This document shows positions 1-9,379 of a DNA stretch of 64,000 nt, piece after piece. The stretch spans positions 1-64,000 of the forward strand of contig PAQV01000060.1 in NCBI GenBank assembly GCA_002709405.1. The letters run 5' to 3'. The stretch comes from Paracoccaceae bacterium. Its GTDB lineage: Bacteria; Pseudomonadota; Alphaproteobacteria; Rhodobacterales; Rhodobacteraceae. Made by a program: the position numbers and the translations under genes. The number at the start of each line of letters is the position of its first letter. Positions within the stretch are counted from its first letter, which is position 1. The notes beneath the pieces are model-generated. The model had not been told where the DNA came from. It saw only the letters and a list, made by a program, of their open reading frames with translations, and made no database searches.

Positions 1-270
1 AACACCGTGAACATCCCCACCGGCGCCGAGAACCCCGAACTGGCCTACAAGTTCGTCGACTTCCTGCTGTCCCATGACGTGCAGCAGGCACTGGCCGCGG
101 CCGGTGTCGATGCGCCGATCAACAGCACCGTGGAACTGGCACCGGAACAGGCCGCCATGTGGACCTACGGCGAAGAGGCGATCAACAGCCTGAACAAGAT
201 GGACTACGCCAAGATGAACGCGGCCAAGACCGAGTGGATCGACCGCTGGAACGAAATCTTCGGCATGTAA
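1..270 (+). CDS. C-terminal end of a polyamine-type ABC solute-binding protein (partial)
   Basis: Only the last 89 residues are inside the window; the frame is open from base 1 and stops at TAA. The visible part (NPELAYKFVDFLLS, then APINSTVEL, ending in an aromatic-rich helix) looks like the C-terminal lobe of periplasmic PotD-type binding proteins. It would capture substrate for the two permeases and ATPase that follow on the same strand. The substrate cannot be read from this fragment; the downstream enzymes suggest a nucleoside or purine-like compound rather than a polyamine (inference). Confidence 0.8.
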   Translation, partial: NTVNIPTGAENPELAYKFVDFLLSHDVQQALAAAGVDAPINSTVELAPEQAAMWTYGEEAINSLNKMDYAKMNAAKTEWIDRWNEIFGM

Positions 271-297
271 TCCGGGCACATTTCGCCTAGACTAACC

Positions 298-324
298 GGG
301 CACGGCGTTTTCCACGCCGTGCCC
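298..324 (+). terminator. Intercistronic hairpin between binding-protein and permease genes
   Basis: A perfect 10-bp stem (298-307 with 315-324) and a 7-base loop, 28 bases after the binding-protein stop and 37 bases before the permease start. There is no strong T tract. It is more likely an attenuator or mRNA-stabilising hairpin than a full terminator, of the kind that lets a binding protein be made in excess over its permeases. Confidence 0.6.
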
Positions 325-361
325 TTCGCTCTTGATACGAAGACCAAGAAAGGCACCCCCA

Positions 362-1189
362 ATGCCTCGCAAGCTGCGGCCATGGCTCCTGTCCGCTCCG
401 GCGCTCCTGCTGGTGCTGCTGTTCCTCGGCCTGCCGGTGCTCTCGACACTGGCCACCGCCTTCGGCGACCCCAAGGGGCCGCTGGCGCAATATGCCACCT
501 TCTTCAACTCGCGCTTCCGGATGACCGTGCTCTGGCGCACGATGGAGGTCGCGCTGATCACCACCGCCGTCTCGGTCGTGGTGGGCTTCATCACCGCTTG
601 GGTGGTGGCGCAGGCCCCCGCCCGGATGAAGAGCCTGCTGATCATCGCCGCCGTCTTCCCGCTGCTGACCGGCGTGGTCGTGCGCAGCTTTGCCTGGCTG
701 GTGATCCTCGGCAAGAACGGCATCCTCAATGATTTCCTGCTCTGGATCGGCGTGATCAGCGAGCCGCTGACCATGCTCTACACCAAGGGCTCGGTCATCG
801 TGGCGATGATCTACCTGTTCGTGCCGCTGATGATCCTGACGCTGGTCGGCGTGCTGGAAGGCATCCCGCAGGACCTGACCGACGCCGCCGCCTCGCTGGG
901 GGCAACCCCCGCCGCGACCTTCCGGCAGGTGATCCTGCCGATGGCCGTGCCCGGTCTGATCGTCGGATCGGTGCTGGTCTTCACCGGCTCCTTCACCTCG
1001 TACGCGACGCCGCAATTGCTGGGTGGGGAACGCCAGATGATGATGGGGACCTTCCTGTACCAGCGCGCCATGGTGACGTTCGACTGGGTCGGAGCATCGA
1101 CCATTGCCGCCGTCATGGTGGTTGTCACGCTGACCACGGTGGCCGTGATGTCGGGCCTTGCGCGCAAGCTGAACCCGGTGGCCGGCTGA
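362..1189 (+). CDS. ABC transporter permease, PotB/PotC type (first)
   Basis: A 275-residue inner-membrane permease with about six hydrophobic segments. The N-terminal segment WLLSAPALLLVLLFLG is followed by a long periplasmic loop and then the binding-protein-dependent transport domain. The EAA-type cytoplasmic loop is visible around ASLGATPAATFRQVILP. The ATG at 362 is preferred over one 30 bases upstream because AAGAAAGG precedes it and the protein then starts just before the first membrane helix. It overlaps the next permease by one base (TGATG) and pairs with it. Confidence 0.88.
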   Translation: MPRKLRPWLLSAPALLLVLLFLGLPVLSTLATAFGDPKGPLAQYATFFNSRFRMTVLWRTMEVALITTAVSVVVGFITAWVVAQAPARMKSLLIIAAVFPLLTGVVVRSFAWLVILGKNGILNDFLLWIGVISEPLTMLYTKGSVIVAMIYLFVPLMILTLVGVLEGIPQDLTDAAASLGATPAATFRQVILPMAVPGLIVGSVLVFTGSFTSYATPQLLGGERQMMMGTFLYQRAMVTFDWVGASTIAAVMVVVTLTTVAVMSGLARKLNPVAG

Positions 1190-1977
1190 TGCAGACACGT
1201 ACCCATCCGCTTCTCGTCGCCTTTTCGGTGCTGGTCTTCTTCTTCCTGCTCAGCCCGCTGGTGATCATCGTCGGGTCGGCCCTGTCGGACACGTCCTACC
1301 TGACGTTTCCGCCGCAGGGGCTGACGCTGCACTGGTTCCAGAACATCTTCGAGATCTCGGCGTTCCGCCGCACCATGATCACCTCGTTCACGCTGGCGGT
1401 GGGCGGCACGGCGCTGTCGATGCTGATCGGCATTCCGGCGGCCTACGCGCTGGCGCGCTACCGGGTCGAGGTGCCGCGCTTCATGGGCAATGTCTTTGTC
1501 CTGCCGATCCTGATCCCCGAGATCGTGCTGGGCTTTTCGCTGATGAAATCGCTGGCCACCGGGATGGGCCTGCCGATCACCCTGTCGCTGCTGGTGGGCC
1601 ATGCCCTGCTGGTGCTGCCCTATTGCGTGCGTGTCGTGGGGGCCTCACTGAACAATTTCGACTTTTCCATCGAAGAGGCCGCCGTGTCGCTGGGCTGTAC
1701 CCGCACCAAGGCCTTCTTCGTCGCCGTCCTGCCCAATATCCAGGCCGGCATCATCGCCGGGTTCATCCTGGCCTTCATCACCTCTCTCAATGACGTCTCG
1801 GTGTCGATCTTCCTGACCGGTCCCGGCGTTTCAACCCTGCCGATCCAGCTTCTCGCCCACATGGAGCAGTTCTTCGACCCGACCATCGCGTCGGTGTCGG
1901 TCCTGCTGATGTTCGTCACCGTGGCCGTCATGGCCATCGTGGAGCGCACGCTCGGCCTGACCTTCCTGACCAAATGA
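1189..1977 (+). CDS. ABC transporter permease, PotC type (second)
   Basis: A 262-residue permease with about six membrane segments and the EAA-type loop SLGCTRTKAFFVAVLP that docks the ATPase. It is the partner of the upstream permease. Its start shares the A of the upstream stop, and its stop overlaps the ATPase start (ATGA), so the three genes are translationally coupled. Family assignment to the polyamine/opine/iron importer group is firm; the substrate is not evident. Confidence 0.88.
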   Translation: MQTRTHPLLVAFSVLVFFFLLSPLVIIVGSALSDTSYLTFPPQGLTLHWFQNIFEISAFRRTMITSFTLAVGGTALSMLIGIPAAYALARYRVEVPRFMGNVFVLPILIPEIVLGFSLMKSLATGMGLPITLSLLVGHALLVLPYCVRVVGASLNNFDFSIEEAAVSLGCTRTKAFFVAVLPNIQAGIIAGFILAFITSLNDVSVSIFLTGPGVSTLPIQLLAHMEQFFDPTIASVSVLLMFVTVAVMAIVERTLGLTFLTK

Positions 1978-3035
1978 CCGTATCCCTGACCCTCGACAAC
2001 GTCTCCGCCCATTATGGCTCCACCAAGGTGCTGGAGGATCTTTCCCTTCACGTGGGCGAGGGCGAGCTAGTCTCGCTGCTGGGCTCCTCGGGCTGCGGCA
2101 AGACCACCACGCTGCGGCTGGTGGCGGGCTTCCTGCAGCCGACCGCCGGCACGATCCGGCTGGGCGAGCGCGACCTGACCCGCTTGCCGGCCCATGCGCG
2201 CAACATCGGGCTGGTGTTCCAGACCTACGCGCTGTTCCCGCACCTGAGCGTGCGCGACAACGTGGCCTTTGGCCTGAAGCAGCGCGGGGTGGGCCGCCGC
2301 GAGCGGATCCGGCGGGCCGACGACATGATCGCCCGCGTCGGCCTGGAGGCGCTGGCCGACCGGCATCCGGCCAACCTGTCTGGCGGCCAGCGCCAGCGGG
2401 TGGCCCTGGCCCGGGCCCTGGTGATCGAGCCGCCGCTGTTGATGTTCGATGAACCGCTGTCGAACCTCGATGCCAAGCTGCGGGTGGACATGCGGGTGGA
2501 GATCCGGCGGCTGCAACAGGCCAACGGGACGACGGCCGTTTACGTGACCCATGACCAGGAAGAGGCGTTTTCGATTTCCGACCGGGTGGCGATCATGAAT
2601 GCCGGGCGGATCATGCAGCTGGACACGCCCGAGGTTCTTTATTCGAAGCCGGCCAATGCCTTTGTCGCCGATTTCGTGGGCTTCGAGAACATGCTGAAGA
2701 TGCGTGTCGTGGCCGAGGCCGGAGACGCCGTGCGGGCCGAGATGGAGGGCGGGGCGACCATCGACCTGCCCAAGGACCGCTTTGCCGTGCCCGGGCGCGA
2801 TTTCCTGCTGGCTGCCCGGCCGGAAGGTCTGCTGGTGGTCGAGGGGGCCGGGGCGGGTATTCCGGCGCGGCTGGGGCTGCGGACCTACCTGGGCCGGGCC
2901 TACCAGTACCAGTGCGACACGCCCGGCGGCACGGTGACGGCCAACGGACCGTTGTCGATGCCCATGGAGCAGGGGACACCGGTAAGTCTCGTTCCGCAGC
3001 CCGACCAGTGCTGCCTGCTTCCGGTGGAGGCATGA
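1974..3035 (+). CDS. ABC transporter ATP-binding protein, PotA type
   Basis: A 353-residue ATPase that powers the importer. Walker A is GSSGCGKTT near residue 37, the signature is LSGGQRQRVALARAL, Walker B is LLMFDEPLSNLD and the switch histidine lies in VYVTHDQEEA. A C-terminal TOBE-like domain (about 240-353) is normal for the PotA/FbpC group. It starts in an ATGA overlap with the permease and ends in an ATGA overlap with the amidohydrolase, so transport and catabolism are on one transcript. Confidence 0.92.
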   Translation: MTVSLTLDNVSAHYGSTKVLEDLSLHVGEGELVSLLGSSGCGKTTTLRLVAGFLQPTAGTIRLGERDLTRLPAHARNIGLVFQTYALFPHLSVRDNVAFGLKQRGVGRRERIRRADDMIARVGLEALADRHPANLSGGQRQRVALARALVIEPPLLMFDEPLSNLDAKLRVDMRVEIRRLQQANGTTAVYVTHDQEEAFSISDRVAIMNAGRIMQLDTPEVLYSKPANAFVADFVGFENMLKMRVVAEAGDAVRAEMEGGATIDLPKDRFAVPGRDFLLAARPEGLLVVEGAGAGIPARLGLRTYLGRAYQYQCDTPGGTVTANGPLSMPMEQGTPVSLVPQPDQCCLLPVEA

Positions 3036-4357
3036 GGCGCACGCTTCTGAACGCGCGCATCCTGACGATGGATACGACCTGTCGCGAGATCGAGCGCGGC
3101 TGGATCGCGCTGGAGGATGACCAGATCGTGGCCCTGGGGGAGGGCGAGCCGGAACCCGTGGCGGACGAGGTGCGCCAGGACATGGGCGGGGATCTTCTGA
3201 TGCCCGGTATGGTGAACACCCATGCCCATCTGCCGATGACCCTGTTCCGGGGCCTGGGCGAGGACGTGGATGACAGGCTCTTCCGCTACATCCTGCCGCT
3301 GGAACGGGCGCTGGTGACGGCCGAGGTGGTCGAGGTCGGCGCGCGCCTGGCCGTGGCCGAAAGCATCCGGGGCGGGGTGACGACCGTTGCCGACATGTAT
3401 TACTTCGAGGACCGCATCGGGGCCATCCTGGATGCGGCCGGCATGCGGGGCGTGGTGGGCCAGACGCTGGCCGATTTCGCCGCGCCGGATCACGACAGCA
3501 TGGACGAGGGGTTTGCCCGGCTCGATGCTCTGGCCGATCTTTATGCCGGGCACCCGCGGATCACGGCCTCGGCCGCGCCCCATGCGCCCTATTCGACCGG
3601 GTTGGAAGTGATGAGCCGGGTCGCCCAATGGGCCGCCGACCATCCCGGCCTGCCGGTGCAGATGCACCTGGCCGAGACCCATGCCGAGCTGGACTGGGCG
3701 GCCAACACCCATGGCTGCACCACGGTCGAGGTGACCGACAGGGCCGGGCTGCTTGGCCCGGCGCTGGTGGCGGCGCATGTGATGTATCCGACCGAAGGCG
3801 ACATCGCGCTGCTGGCCGAGCGGGGCGTGGGCGTGGCGCACAACGCCCGCTCGAACGGCAAGGCGGGGCGGGGGATTGCGCCGGTCACGGCCTTGCGTGC
3901 GGCGGGGGTGCCCGTGGGGCTGGCCAGTGACGGGCCGATGTCGGGCAACACGCTGGATCTTTTCGCGCAGATGGGGCCTGCGTCGATGTTCCAGAAGATC
4001 GCCGGCGGCTCGCGCAAGCCCTTGCCCTGCATCGACGTCCTGCGCATGGCCACGATCGAGGCCGCCCGAGTGCTGGGGATGGACGACCGGATCGGCTCGC
4101 TTGAGCCGGGCAAGCAGGCCGACATTGTCCGGGTGTCGCTGGACGACCCTCGTCTGCATCCGATCTATGACCTGGCCTCGGCCCTGGTCTTCGCCGCCCT
4201 GCCATCCGACGTGCGGGGGACCATGGTCGCGGGGCGCTGGCTGATGGAGGACCGCGAGATCTCGACGCTGGACACCGGCAAGGCCCTGGCCGACGCTCTG
4301 CAAGTGGCCGAAGGCTTCAAGGCCCACATCATCGAAATAGACAAGACAAAGACATGA
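3032..4357 (+). CDS. Amidohydrolase / purine deaminase-like (S-adenosylhomocysteine/MTA deaminase family)
   Basis: A 441-residue metal-dependent hydrolase of the COG0402 type, which includes guanine, MTA/SAH and s-triazine deaminases. The metal HxH is in NTHAHLPMTLFRG, followed by HLAETHAE and ASDGPMSGNT, which supply further metal and catalytic residues. The start at 3032 (ATGA with the ATPase stop) is chosen over an upstream in-frame codon. In an operon with a nucleoside hydrolase, phosphoribosyltransferase and adenine deaminase, deamination of a purine or purine nucleoside is the likely job. The exact substrate is inference. Confidence 0.82.
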   Translation: MRRTLLNARILTMDTTCREIERGWIALEDDQIVALGEGEPEPVADEVRQDMGGDLLMPGMVNTHAHLPMTLFRGLGEDVDDRLFRYILPLERALVTAEVVEVGARLAVAESIRGGVTTVADMYYFEDRIGAILDAAGMRGVVGQTLADFAAPDHDSMDEGFARLDALADLYAGHPRITASAAPHAPYSTGLEVMSRVAQWAADHPGLPVQMHLAETHAELDWAANTHGCTTVEVTDRAGLLGPALVAAHVMYPTEGDIALLAERGVGVAHNARSNGKAGRGIAPVTALRAAGVPVGLASDGPMSGNTLDLFAQMGPASMFQKIAGGSRKPLPCIDVLRMATIEAARVLGMDDRIGSLEPGKQADIVRVSLDDPRLHPIYDLASALVFAALPSDVRGTMVAGRWLMEDREISTLDTGKALADALQVAEGFKAHIIEIDKTKT

Positions 4358-5733
4358 CCGACCGCATCCTTTCCCATATCGACGCCACGCTGGACGCCCG
4401 CCTGGACCGGCTGTTCGAGCTGATCCGTATTCCCTCGGTTTCGACCGACCCGTCCTTTGCGGCCGATGTCGCCCGGGCGGCCGAGTGGCTGGCAGGCACC
4501 TTGCGCGAGATGGGGGCCGAGGCCTCGGTCCGCCCCACGACGGGCCATCCGATGGTGGTGGGTCACCTGCCGGGGCCCGAGGATGCCCCGCACGTGTTGT
4601 TCTACGGCCATTACGACGTGCAGCCTGCCGACCCGCTGGAGCTGTGGGACAGCGACCCGTTCGAGCCGGTGTTGAAGCCGGTGGAGGGCGACACCCACAT
4701 CGTGGCGCGCGGGGCGTCGGACGACAAGGGCGCGCTGATGACCTTTGTCGAGGCCTGCCGGGCCTATGTCGAAACGACCGGTCAGCTGCCGATCCGGGTC
4801 AGTTTCCTGTTCGAGGGCGAGGAGGAAAGCGGCTCGCGGTCCTTGCCGGGGTTCCTGGAGGCGAGCGCGGCGGAGCTGGACTGCGACGTGGTGCTGGTCT
4901 GCGACACCGACATGTGGGACCGCGAGACGCCGGCCGTGACGACGATGTTCCGCGGGCTGGTGGGGCAGGAGATGACCATCCGGGCCGGCGACCGCGACCT
5001 GCATTCAGGCATGTTCGGCAATGCGGCGGCCAATGCGCTGGCGGTGATGGCCGATGTTCTGGCCAGCCTGCGCCGTCCGGACGGGGGCGTGGCGATCGAG
5101 GGCTTTTACGACGGCGTGCAGGAGCTGGCGCCCGAGACGGCGGCCGACTGGGCGGCGCTGCCCTTCGACGAGGAGGGCTTCCTGGCCAATGTCGGGCTGA
5201 AGGTGCCGGCCGGAGAAGACGGGCGCCCGGTGTTGCAGCAGGTCTGGGCGCGGCCGTCCTGCGAGATCCACGGCATCTGGGGGGGCTATTCGGATCCGGG
5301 GTTCAAGACCGTGATCCCCTGCGAAGCTCATGCCAAGCTGTCCTTCCGCCTCGTCGCCGGGCAGGAGCCCGAGAAAATTCGTACGAATTTTCTTGCGCAC
5401 GTGCGGGACCGGTTGCCTGAGGATTGCACGGTCAGCTTTGAAGACCACGGTCTGGCCCCGGCCTGGGCGATGGATCCGGACAACCGGTTCCTGGCCCCGA
5501 CGCTGGACGCCCTGGCCGAGGAATGGGGCCGCTCGACCACCTGCGGCACGGGCGGGTCGATCCCGATCATCGGGGCGCTCAAGGATGCCCTGGGGGTCGA
5601 TGCGCTGCTGGTGGGCTTCGGGCGGTTCGACAACCGCATCCATTCGCCGAACGAGAAATACGACCTGTCCAGTTTCGTCGGGGGCATGCGCAGCTGGGTG
5701 CGCATCATCGAAAGGCTCTCGACATGCAAGTGA
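4354..5733 (+). CDS. M20 family metallohydrolase (dipeptidase-like)
   Basis: A 459-residue zinc hydrolase of the M20 group. Metal and catalytic motifs are FYGHYDVQP, ASDDKGALM, FEGEEESGS and DTDMW, with the dimerisation region DLHSGMFGNAAANALA. The length and the YGHYDVQP form fit the carnosinase/CNDP-like dipeptidase subgroup rather than allantoate amidohydrolase. It is coupled by ATGA to the amidohydrolase and overlaps the nucleoside hydrolase by 10 bases. Its role among purine enzymes is unclear; it may open an amide in an unusual conjugate. Confidence 0.82.
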   Translation: MTDRILSHIDATLDARLDRLFELIRIPSVSTDPSFAADVARAAEWLAGTLREMGAEASVRPTTGHPMVVGHLPGPEDAPHVLFYGHYDVQPADPLELWDSDPFEPVLKPVEGDTHIVARGASDDKGALMTFVEACRAYVETTGQLPIRVSFLFEGEEESGSRSLPGFLEASAAELDCDVVLVCDTDMWDRETPAVTTMFRGLVGQEMTIRAGDRDLHSGMFGNAAANALAVMADVLASLRRPDGGVAIEGFYDGVQELAPETAADWAALPFDEEGFLANVGLKVPAGEDGRPVLQQVWARPSCEIHGIWGGYSDPGFKTVIPCEAHAKLSFRLVAGQEPEKIRTNFLAHVRDRLPEDCTVSFEDHGLAPAWAMDPDNRFLAPTLDALAEEWGRSTTCGTGGSIPIIGALKDALGVDALLVGFGRFDNRIHSPNEKYDLSSFVGGMRSWVRIIERLSTCK

Positions 5734-6617
5734 TCATCGACACCGATCCGGGCATCGACGACGCCATCGCGATCCTCTACGCCCTGCGCCATCCGGGCAT
5801 CGAGGTGCTGGCGCTGACGACGCTGGGCGGCAACGTTGGCCTTGGGGTCACCACCCGCAACGCGGGGCGCATCGTGACACTGGCCGGTGTGCCCACACCC
5901 GTGCACCCGGGGGCCGATGTTCCGCTCGGGCGTGAACCGCGTTCGGAAACGGCCATTCACGGCAATGACGGGCTGGGCGGCGTGGCCTTTCCGGACCCGA
6001 CCGTTGCCCCCAGCGATGAACCCGCCGTCGCTGCCATGGCCCGCCTGTTGCGGGCGGCGCCGGACAAGACCATCGACCTGCATTGCCTGGGTCCGCTGAC
6101 CAACCTGGCGCTGCTGGTTCAGGACGCCCCCGATGCCGCCGCGCGGATCCGCCGGGTAATTGCCATGGGCGGGGCCATCGACGAGCCGGGCAATGTCGGA
6201 CCGCGGGCCGAGTTCAATATCGCCCACGATCCCGATGCCGCCGCGCGCGTCTTGGCGGCGGGGCTGGATTTCACCCTGATCCCGCTGGACGCCACTCGCC
6301 AGTTCCGGGCCGATGCGGCCTACCTGGACAGGTTGCGGGCGACGGGCAGCCCTGCGGCCATAGCCTCGGCCGACCTGATCGACGCCTATTTCGCCCAGAC
6401 CGAACACCAGGCGAAGGGCTCTGAAAGCCGGCCGCTGCACGACCCTTGCGTCCCGCTTCTGGCCCTGAACGAGAACCTCTTCCGCATCGACCCCCGCAGC
6501 CTGGGTGTCGAGCTGGACAGCGGCGCTTTGGTACCCGGGCCACACGCGATCCGCGTGGCCATGGGGCTGCAGGCCGATGCGCTGCGCTCGGCCCTGTCCG
6601 AGGGGCTGGCAGAGTGA
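5724..6617 (+). CDS. Nucleoside hydrolase (IunH family)
   Basis: A 297-residue enzyme that cleaves the N-glycosidic bond of ribonucleosides to base and ribose. The diagnostic calcium-binding aspartate cluster DTDPGIDDA begins at residue 6, and the C-terminal histidine region PLHDPCVPLLAL is present. The ATG at 5724 is chosen because it places DTDPGIDD at the usual distance from the N-terminus; the gene overlaps the M20 stop by 10 bases. It is coupled to the next gene by GTGA. It feeds free bases to the adenine deaminase and phosphoribosyltransferase downstream. Confidence 0.88.
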   Translation: MQVIIDTDPGIDDAIAILYALRHPGIEVLALTTLGGNVGLGVTTRNAGRIVTLAGVPTPVHPGADVPLGREPRSETAIHGNDGLGGVAFPDPTVAPSDEPAVAAMARLLRAAPDKTIDLHCLGPLTNLALLVQDAPDAAARIRRVIAMGGAIDEPGNVGPRAEFNIAHDPDAAARVLAAGLDFTLIPLDATRQFRADAAYLDRLRATGSPAAIASADLIDAYFAQTEHQAKGSESRPLHDPCVPLLALNENLFRIDPRSLGVELDSGALVPGPHAIRVAMGLQADALRSALSEGLAE

Positions 6618-7261
6618 GGCTCGACGTCTGGCAGTCCCTTCACAACGACCTGTGCCCGGGCGTGCAGCCCGACCAGGATACCTTTGCCGCACCCCTGGGC
6701 GATCATCAGCTGATGTTGCCGATCCGGCCCCTGCCAGAGGGCGGGCGGGGCGTGGCCTCGTTGATCCTGAACCAGGCCAGTTTCCCGGTGCTCGACGCGC
6801 TGGCCGATGACGTGGCCCGCAAGCTGCGCCCCTTCCGGCCGGACATCGTGGTCGCCGTGCCGACCCTGGGCCTGCCCCTGGCCGAGGCCGTGGCGCGCCG
6901 GCTGGGACATGCCCGCATGGTGCCCTTGGGCAATTCGCGCAAGTTCTGGTACGAGGACAGCCTGTCGGTGCCGATGTCCTCGATCACCACGCCGGGCGGG
7001 GGCAAGCGGCTGTATCTTGACCCGCGCATGCTGCCCCTGCTGACGGGCCGGGTGGCCGTGGTGGATGACGTCCTGTCCACGGGCAGCTCCATGGCCGCCG
7101 TGCTGGATGTGCTGGCCCTGGCCGGGGTCGTGCCCGTGGCCATCGGCGCGGCGATGCTGCAGGGCACCGCCTGGCAGGACCGGGTCGCGGACATCCCCGT
7201 CCTGGGCGCGATCCGCACGCCGATCCTGCAGAAAACCGATGCCGGGTGGTCCGTTCCATGA
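6614..7261 (+). CDS. Phosphoribosyltransferase (adenine/purine type)
   Basis: A 215-residue type I phosphoribosyltransferase. The PRPP-binding loop is clear in VAVVDDVLSTGSSMAA (about 150-165), with the usual upstream substrate region VAVPTLGLPLAEAVARRLG. The start is GTG in a GTGA overlap with the nucleoside hydrolase; no better ATG exists in frame. It would convert a free base plus PRPP to a nucleotide. It is coupled by ATGA to the adenine deaminase gene. The base cannot be told from sequence. Confidence 0.82.
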   Translation: MRLDVWQSLHNDLCPGVQPDQDTFAAPLGDHQLMLPIRPLPEGGRGVASLILNQASFPVLDALADDVARKLRPFRPDIVVAVPTLGLPLAEAVARRLGHARMVPLGNSRKFWYEDSLSVPMSSITTPGGGKRLYLDPRMLPLLTGRVAVVDDVLSTGSSMAAVLDVLALAGVVPVAIGAAMLQGTAWQDRVADIPVLGAIRTPILQKTDAGWSVP

Positions 7262-9105
7262 CCGCAGAGATCTCTATCCAGGCCGAAACGCAGATCCGCC
7301 AGGCCCTGGTCGACGTGGCCCTGGGCCGGACACCGGCGGACACGCTCCTGCGGATCGGGGCCTTGCTGGACACCCACACCGGGCTCTGGCGCGACCGGGT
7401 CGAGGTCGCGATCCATGCCGGCCGGGTGGCCTTTGTCGGGCCGCTTGGCAGCTACCCCGGTACCGCCCGGCAGACCGTCGACCGGCTGGCCCTGGCCGCC
7501 GTTCCGGGGCTGGGCGAGGTGCACAAGCACATCGAAAGCAGCCATGTCACCCCGGAATACGAGGCCGCGCTGGTCCTGCCCCGGGGCAACACCTGGACCT
7601 GCGAGGCGAGCCACGAATTGTCCAATGTGCTCCCCGAGCGCACGCTGGATTTCTGGCTGGCCGCCCGGCGGGCCGGATCGCCCCTGAAGATCTTTCCGCT
7701 GCCGGGCTCGGCCGTGCCGCCCACCGCCTGGGAACACGGGGCGCACCTGGATGGCACCGACCAGACCCGGTTCCTGGCCGAAAGCCACATGGTCGCCGGG
7801 CTGGACGAGGTCATGGACTGGCCCGCCGTGCGCGACCGCGACAACCCCGCACATGACCGGCTGTGGTCGATGATCGCGGCGACATGGGACGCCCGCGCCG
7901 TGGTCGAAGGCCATGCGGCCGGCATCCGCGACCTGCCCAATATCAACGCCTTCGCCGCCTCGGGGATCGCTTCGGATCACGAGGCCTGGACTGCGGAAGA
8001 GGCGTTCGACAAGCTTCAGGCCGGTCTTTTCGTCGAAATTCGCATCCACACCGGCGCCGAGATCATCTCGGGCCTCTTGGAGCGCGGGCTGCGCGACTGG
8101 TCGCAGGTGGCCCTGGCCACCGATGACCGCCCGGCCTCGGAGGTCCTGGCCACCGGGGCCACCGACCGCAACCTGCGTATGGCCATCGAGGCCGGCCTGC
8201 CGATGGAAACCGCCGTCCAGCTGGTCACGATCAACCCCGCCCGCCACATGCGCCTGACGCCCTGGGTGGGCTCGGTCGCACCGGGGCGGTTTGCCGACCT
8301 GGTGCTGTTGTCGGACGCGCCCAGCTTCGAGATCGCCGAGGTCTGGGCCGATGGGGCGCAGGTCTCGCAGGGGACCACATACATGGGCCCGCTGCCCCGG
8401 ATCGATTGGCCGGACTGGGCGCGGCAGACGGTCAACATCGGGCGCGATCTGACAGGCGCCGATTTCGCGATTGCCGCCGAGCCGGGGCGAAAGACCATGA
8501 CGGCCGCGGTCCTGCGGCCGTTCCACTGGGACGACGATTTCCTTGAATTCGACCTGCCGGTCGCGGACGGCCATGTGCAGCGGGATAGCGCGCGCAACAT
8601 CTCCAAGTTCGCCATCGTCGACCGCTATTCCGGCACCGGTGCTGTGTCGAAGATGTTCTGGCTGGGCTGCGGCCCGCGCGATCCGGGCACGGCGCTGTGC
8701 TGTTCGATGGCCCATGACAAGCACAACATCTGGGCGGTCGGATCCTGTGACGCGGCCATGGCCCTGGCGGTGAACACCTGCGCCGGGATGGGCGGGGGCT
8801 GGGTGCTGGTGCACGGGGGCAAGATCGTCGCAAGCGTGGCCTACGAGATCGCCGGCCTGATGACCGCCCGCCCGGCCGAGGCACTGCACGCCGACATGCA
8901 GGCCCTTTACGCCGCCGGGGAATGCGTCGACTGGCTCTACGAGCCCTCCTTCCACCCCCGCTGGGGCCCCGGCTTTCCCGAGCGGCTGGCCTTTGCCACG
9001 CTGACCTGTTCGCCCTGGCGCTGGAACCTGGTAGCGCCGTCGGATCACGCGCCGCAGGGGCTGGTGCAGGTCCAGACCGGGCAGATCCACCCGGTCGTCT
9101 GGTGA
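7258..9105 (+). CDS. Adenine deaminase-like amidohydrolase
   Basis: A 615-residue protein of the adenine deaminase (Ade) family, which converts adenine to hypoxanthine and ammonia. Conserved family segments are present in order: VHKHIESSHVTPE (metal HxH), SHELSNVLP, GHAAGIRDLPNINAF, SDHEAWTAEEA, ATDDRPASEVL and NPARHMRL, then the C-terminal domain with EIAGLMTARPAE. The second residue of the usual HVHIESS block is K here. It is the last gene of the operon. N6-substituted adenines are an alternative substrate that context cannot exclude. Confidence 0.82.
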   Translation: MTAEISIQAETQIRQALVDVALGRTPADTLLRIGALLDTHTGLWRDRVEVAIHAGRVAFVGPLGSYPGTARQTVDRLALAAVPGLGEVHKHIESSHVTPEYEAALVLPRGNTWTCEASHELSNVLPERTLDFWLAARRAGSPLKIFPLPGSAVPPTAWEHGAHLDGTDQTRFLAESHMVAGLDEVMDWPAVRDRDNPAHDRLWSMIAATWDARAVVEGHAAGIRDLPNINAFAASGIASDHEAWTAEEAFDKLQAGLFVEIRIHTGAEIISGLLERGLRDWSQVALATDDRPASEVLATGATDRNLRMAIEAGLPMETAVQLVTINPARHMRLTPWVGSVAPGRFADLVLLSDAPSFEIAEVWADGAQVSQGTTYMGPLPRIDWPDWARQTVNIGRDLTGADFAIAAEPGRKTMTAAVLRPFHWDDDFLEFDLPVADGHVQRDSARNISKFAIVDRYSGTGAVSKMFWLGCGPRDPGTALCCSMAHDKHNIWAVGSCDAAMALAVNTCAGMGGGWVLVHGGKIVASVAYEIAGLMTARPAEALHADMQALYAAGECVDWLYEPSFHPRWGPGFPERLAFATLTCSPWRWNLVAPSDHAPQGLVQVQTGQIHPVVW

Positions 9106-9379
9106 CACCTCCGGTAAAGTGTTGCGCTCGGCGCACAAGTCGGCGCCAATCGGTCCCTGTCCGGCCGGTGGGGCCACCAGAGACAGAGGCCCGGCTATGC
9201 TTGGGCCCAAGTCTCTGGTAAAGCGCCCATATCCGGGACGGTGCCCACCCCGGCGCGGGCCAGACCGCGTCATGGGGGACGGGCCGGAGGGGTAACGAGT
9301 ACGGTGCGGGGTGCGCAGGCCAGCCCGGGCGCGGTGTCAGACAAGGTTGGAGCGCAAACAGCGCCATGGGACGGATCAC
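9106..9379 (+). promoter_or_regulatory. Spacer between adenine deaminase and cyclase genes
   Basis: A 274-base non-coding stretch between genes on the same strand. It must hold any promoter of the cyclase operon. I see no convincing -35/-10 pair, terminator with a T tract, or strong inverted repeat in it. Confidence 0.4.

Noticed and set aside
6706-9273. Long minus-strand open frame opposite the phosphoribosyltransferase and adenine deaminase genes
   Set aside because: Antisense to two genes with clear motifs; composition is that of a shadow frame.
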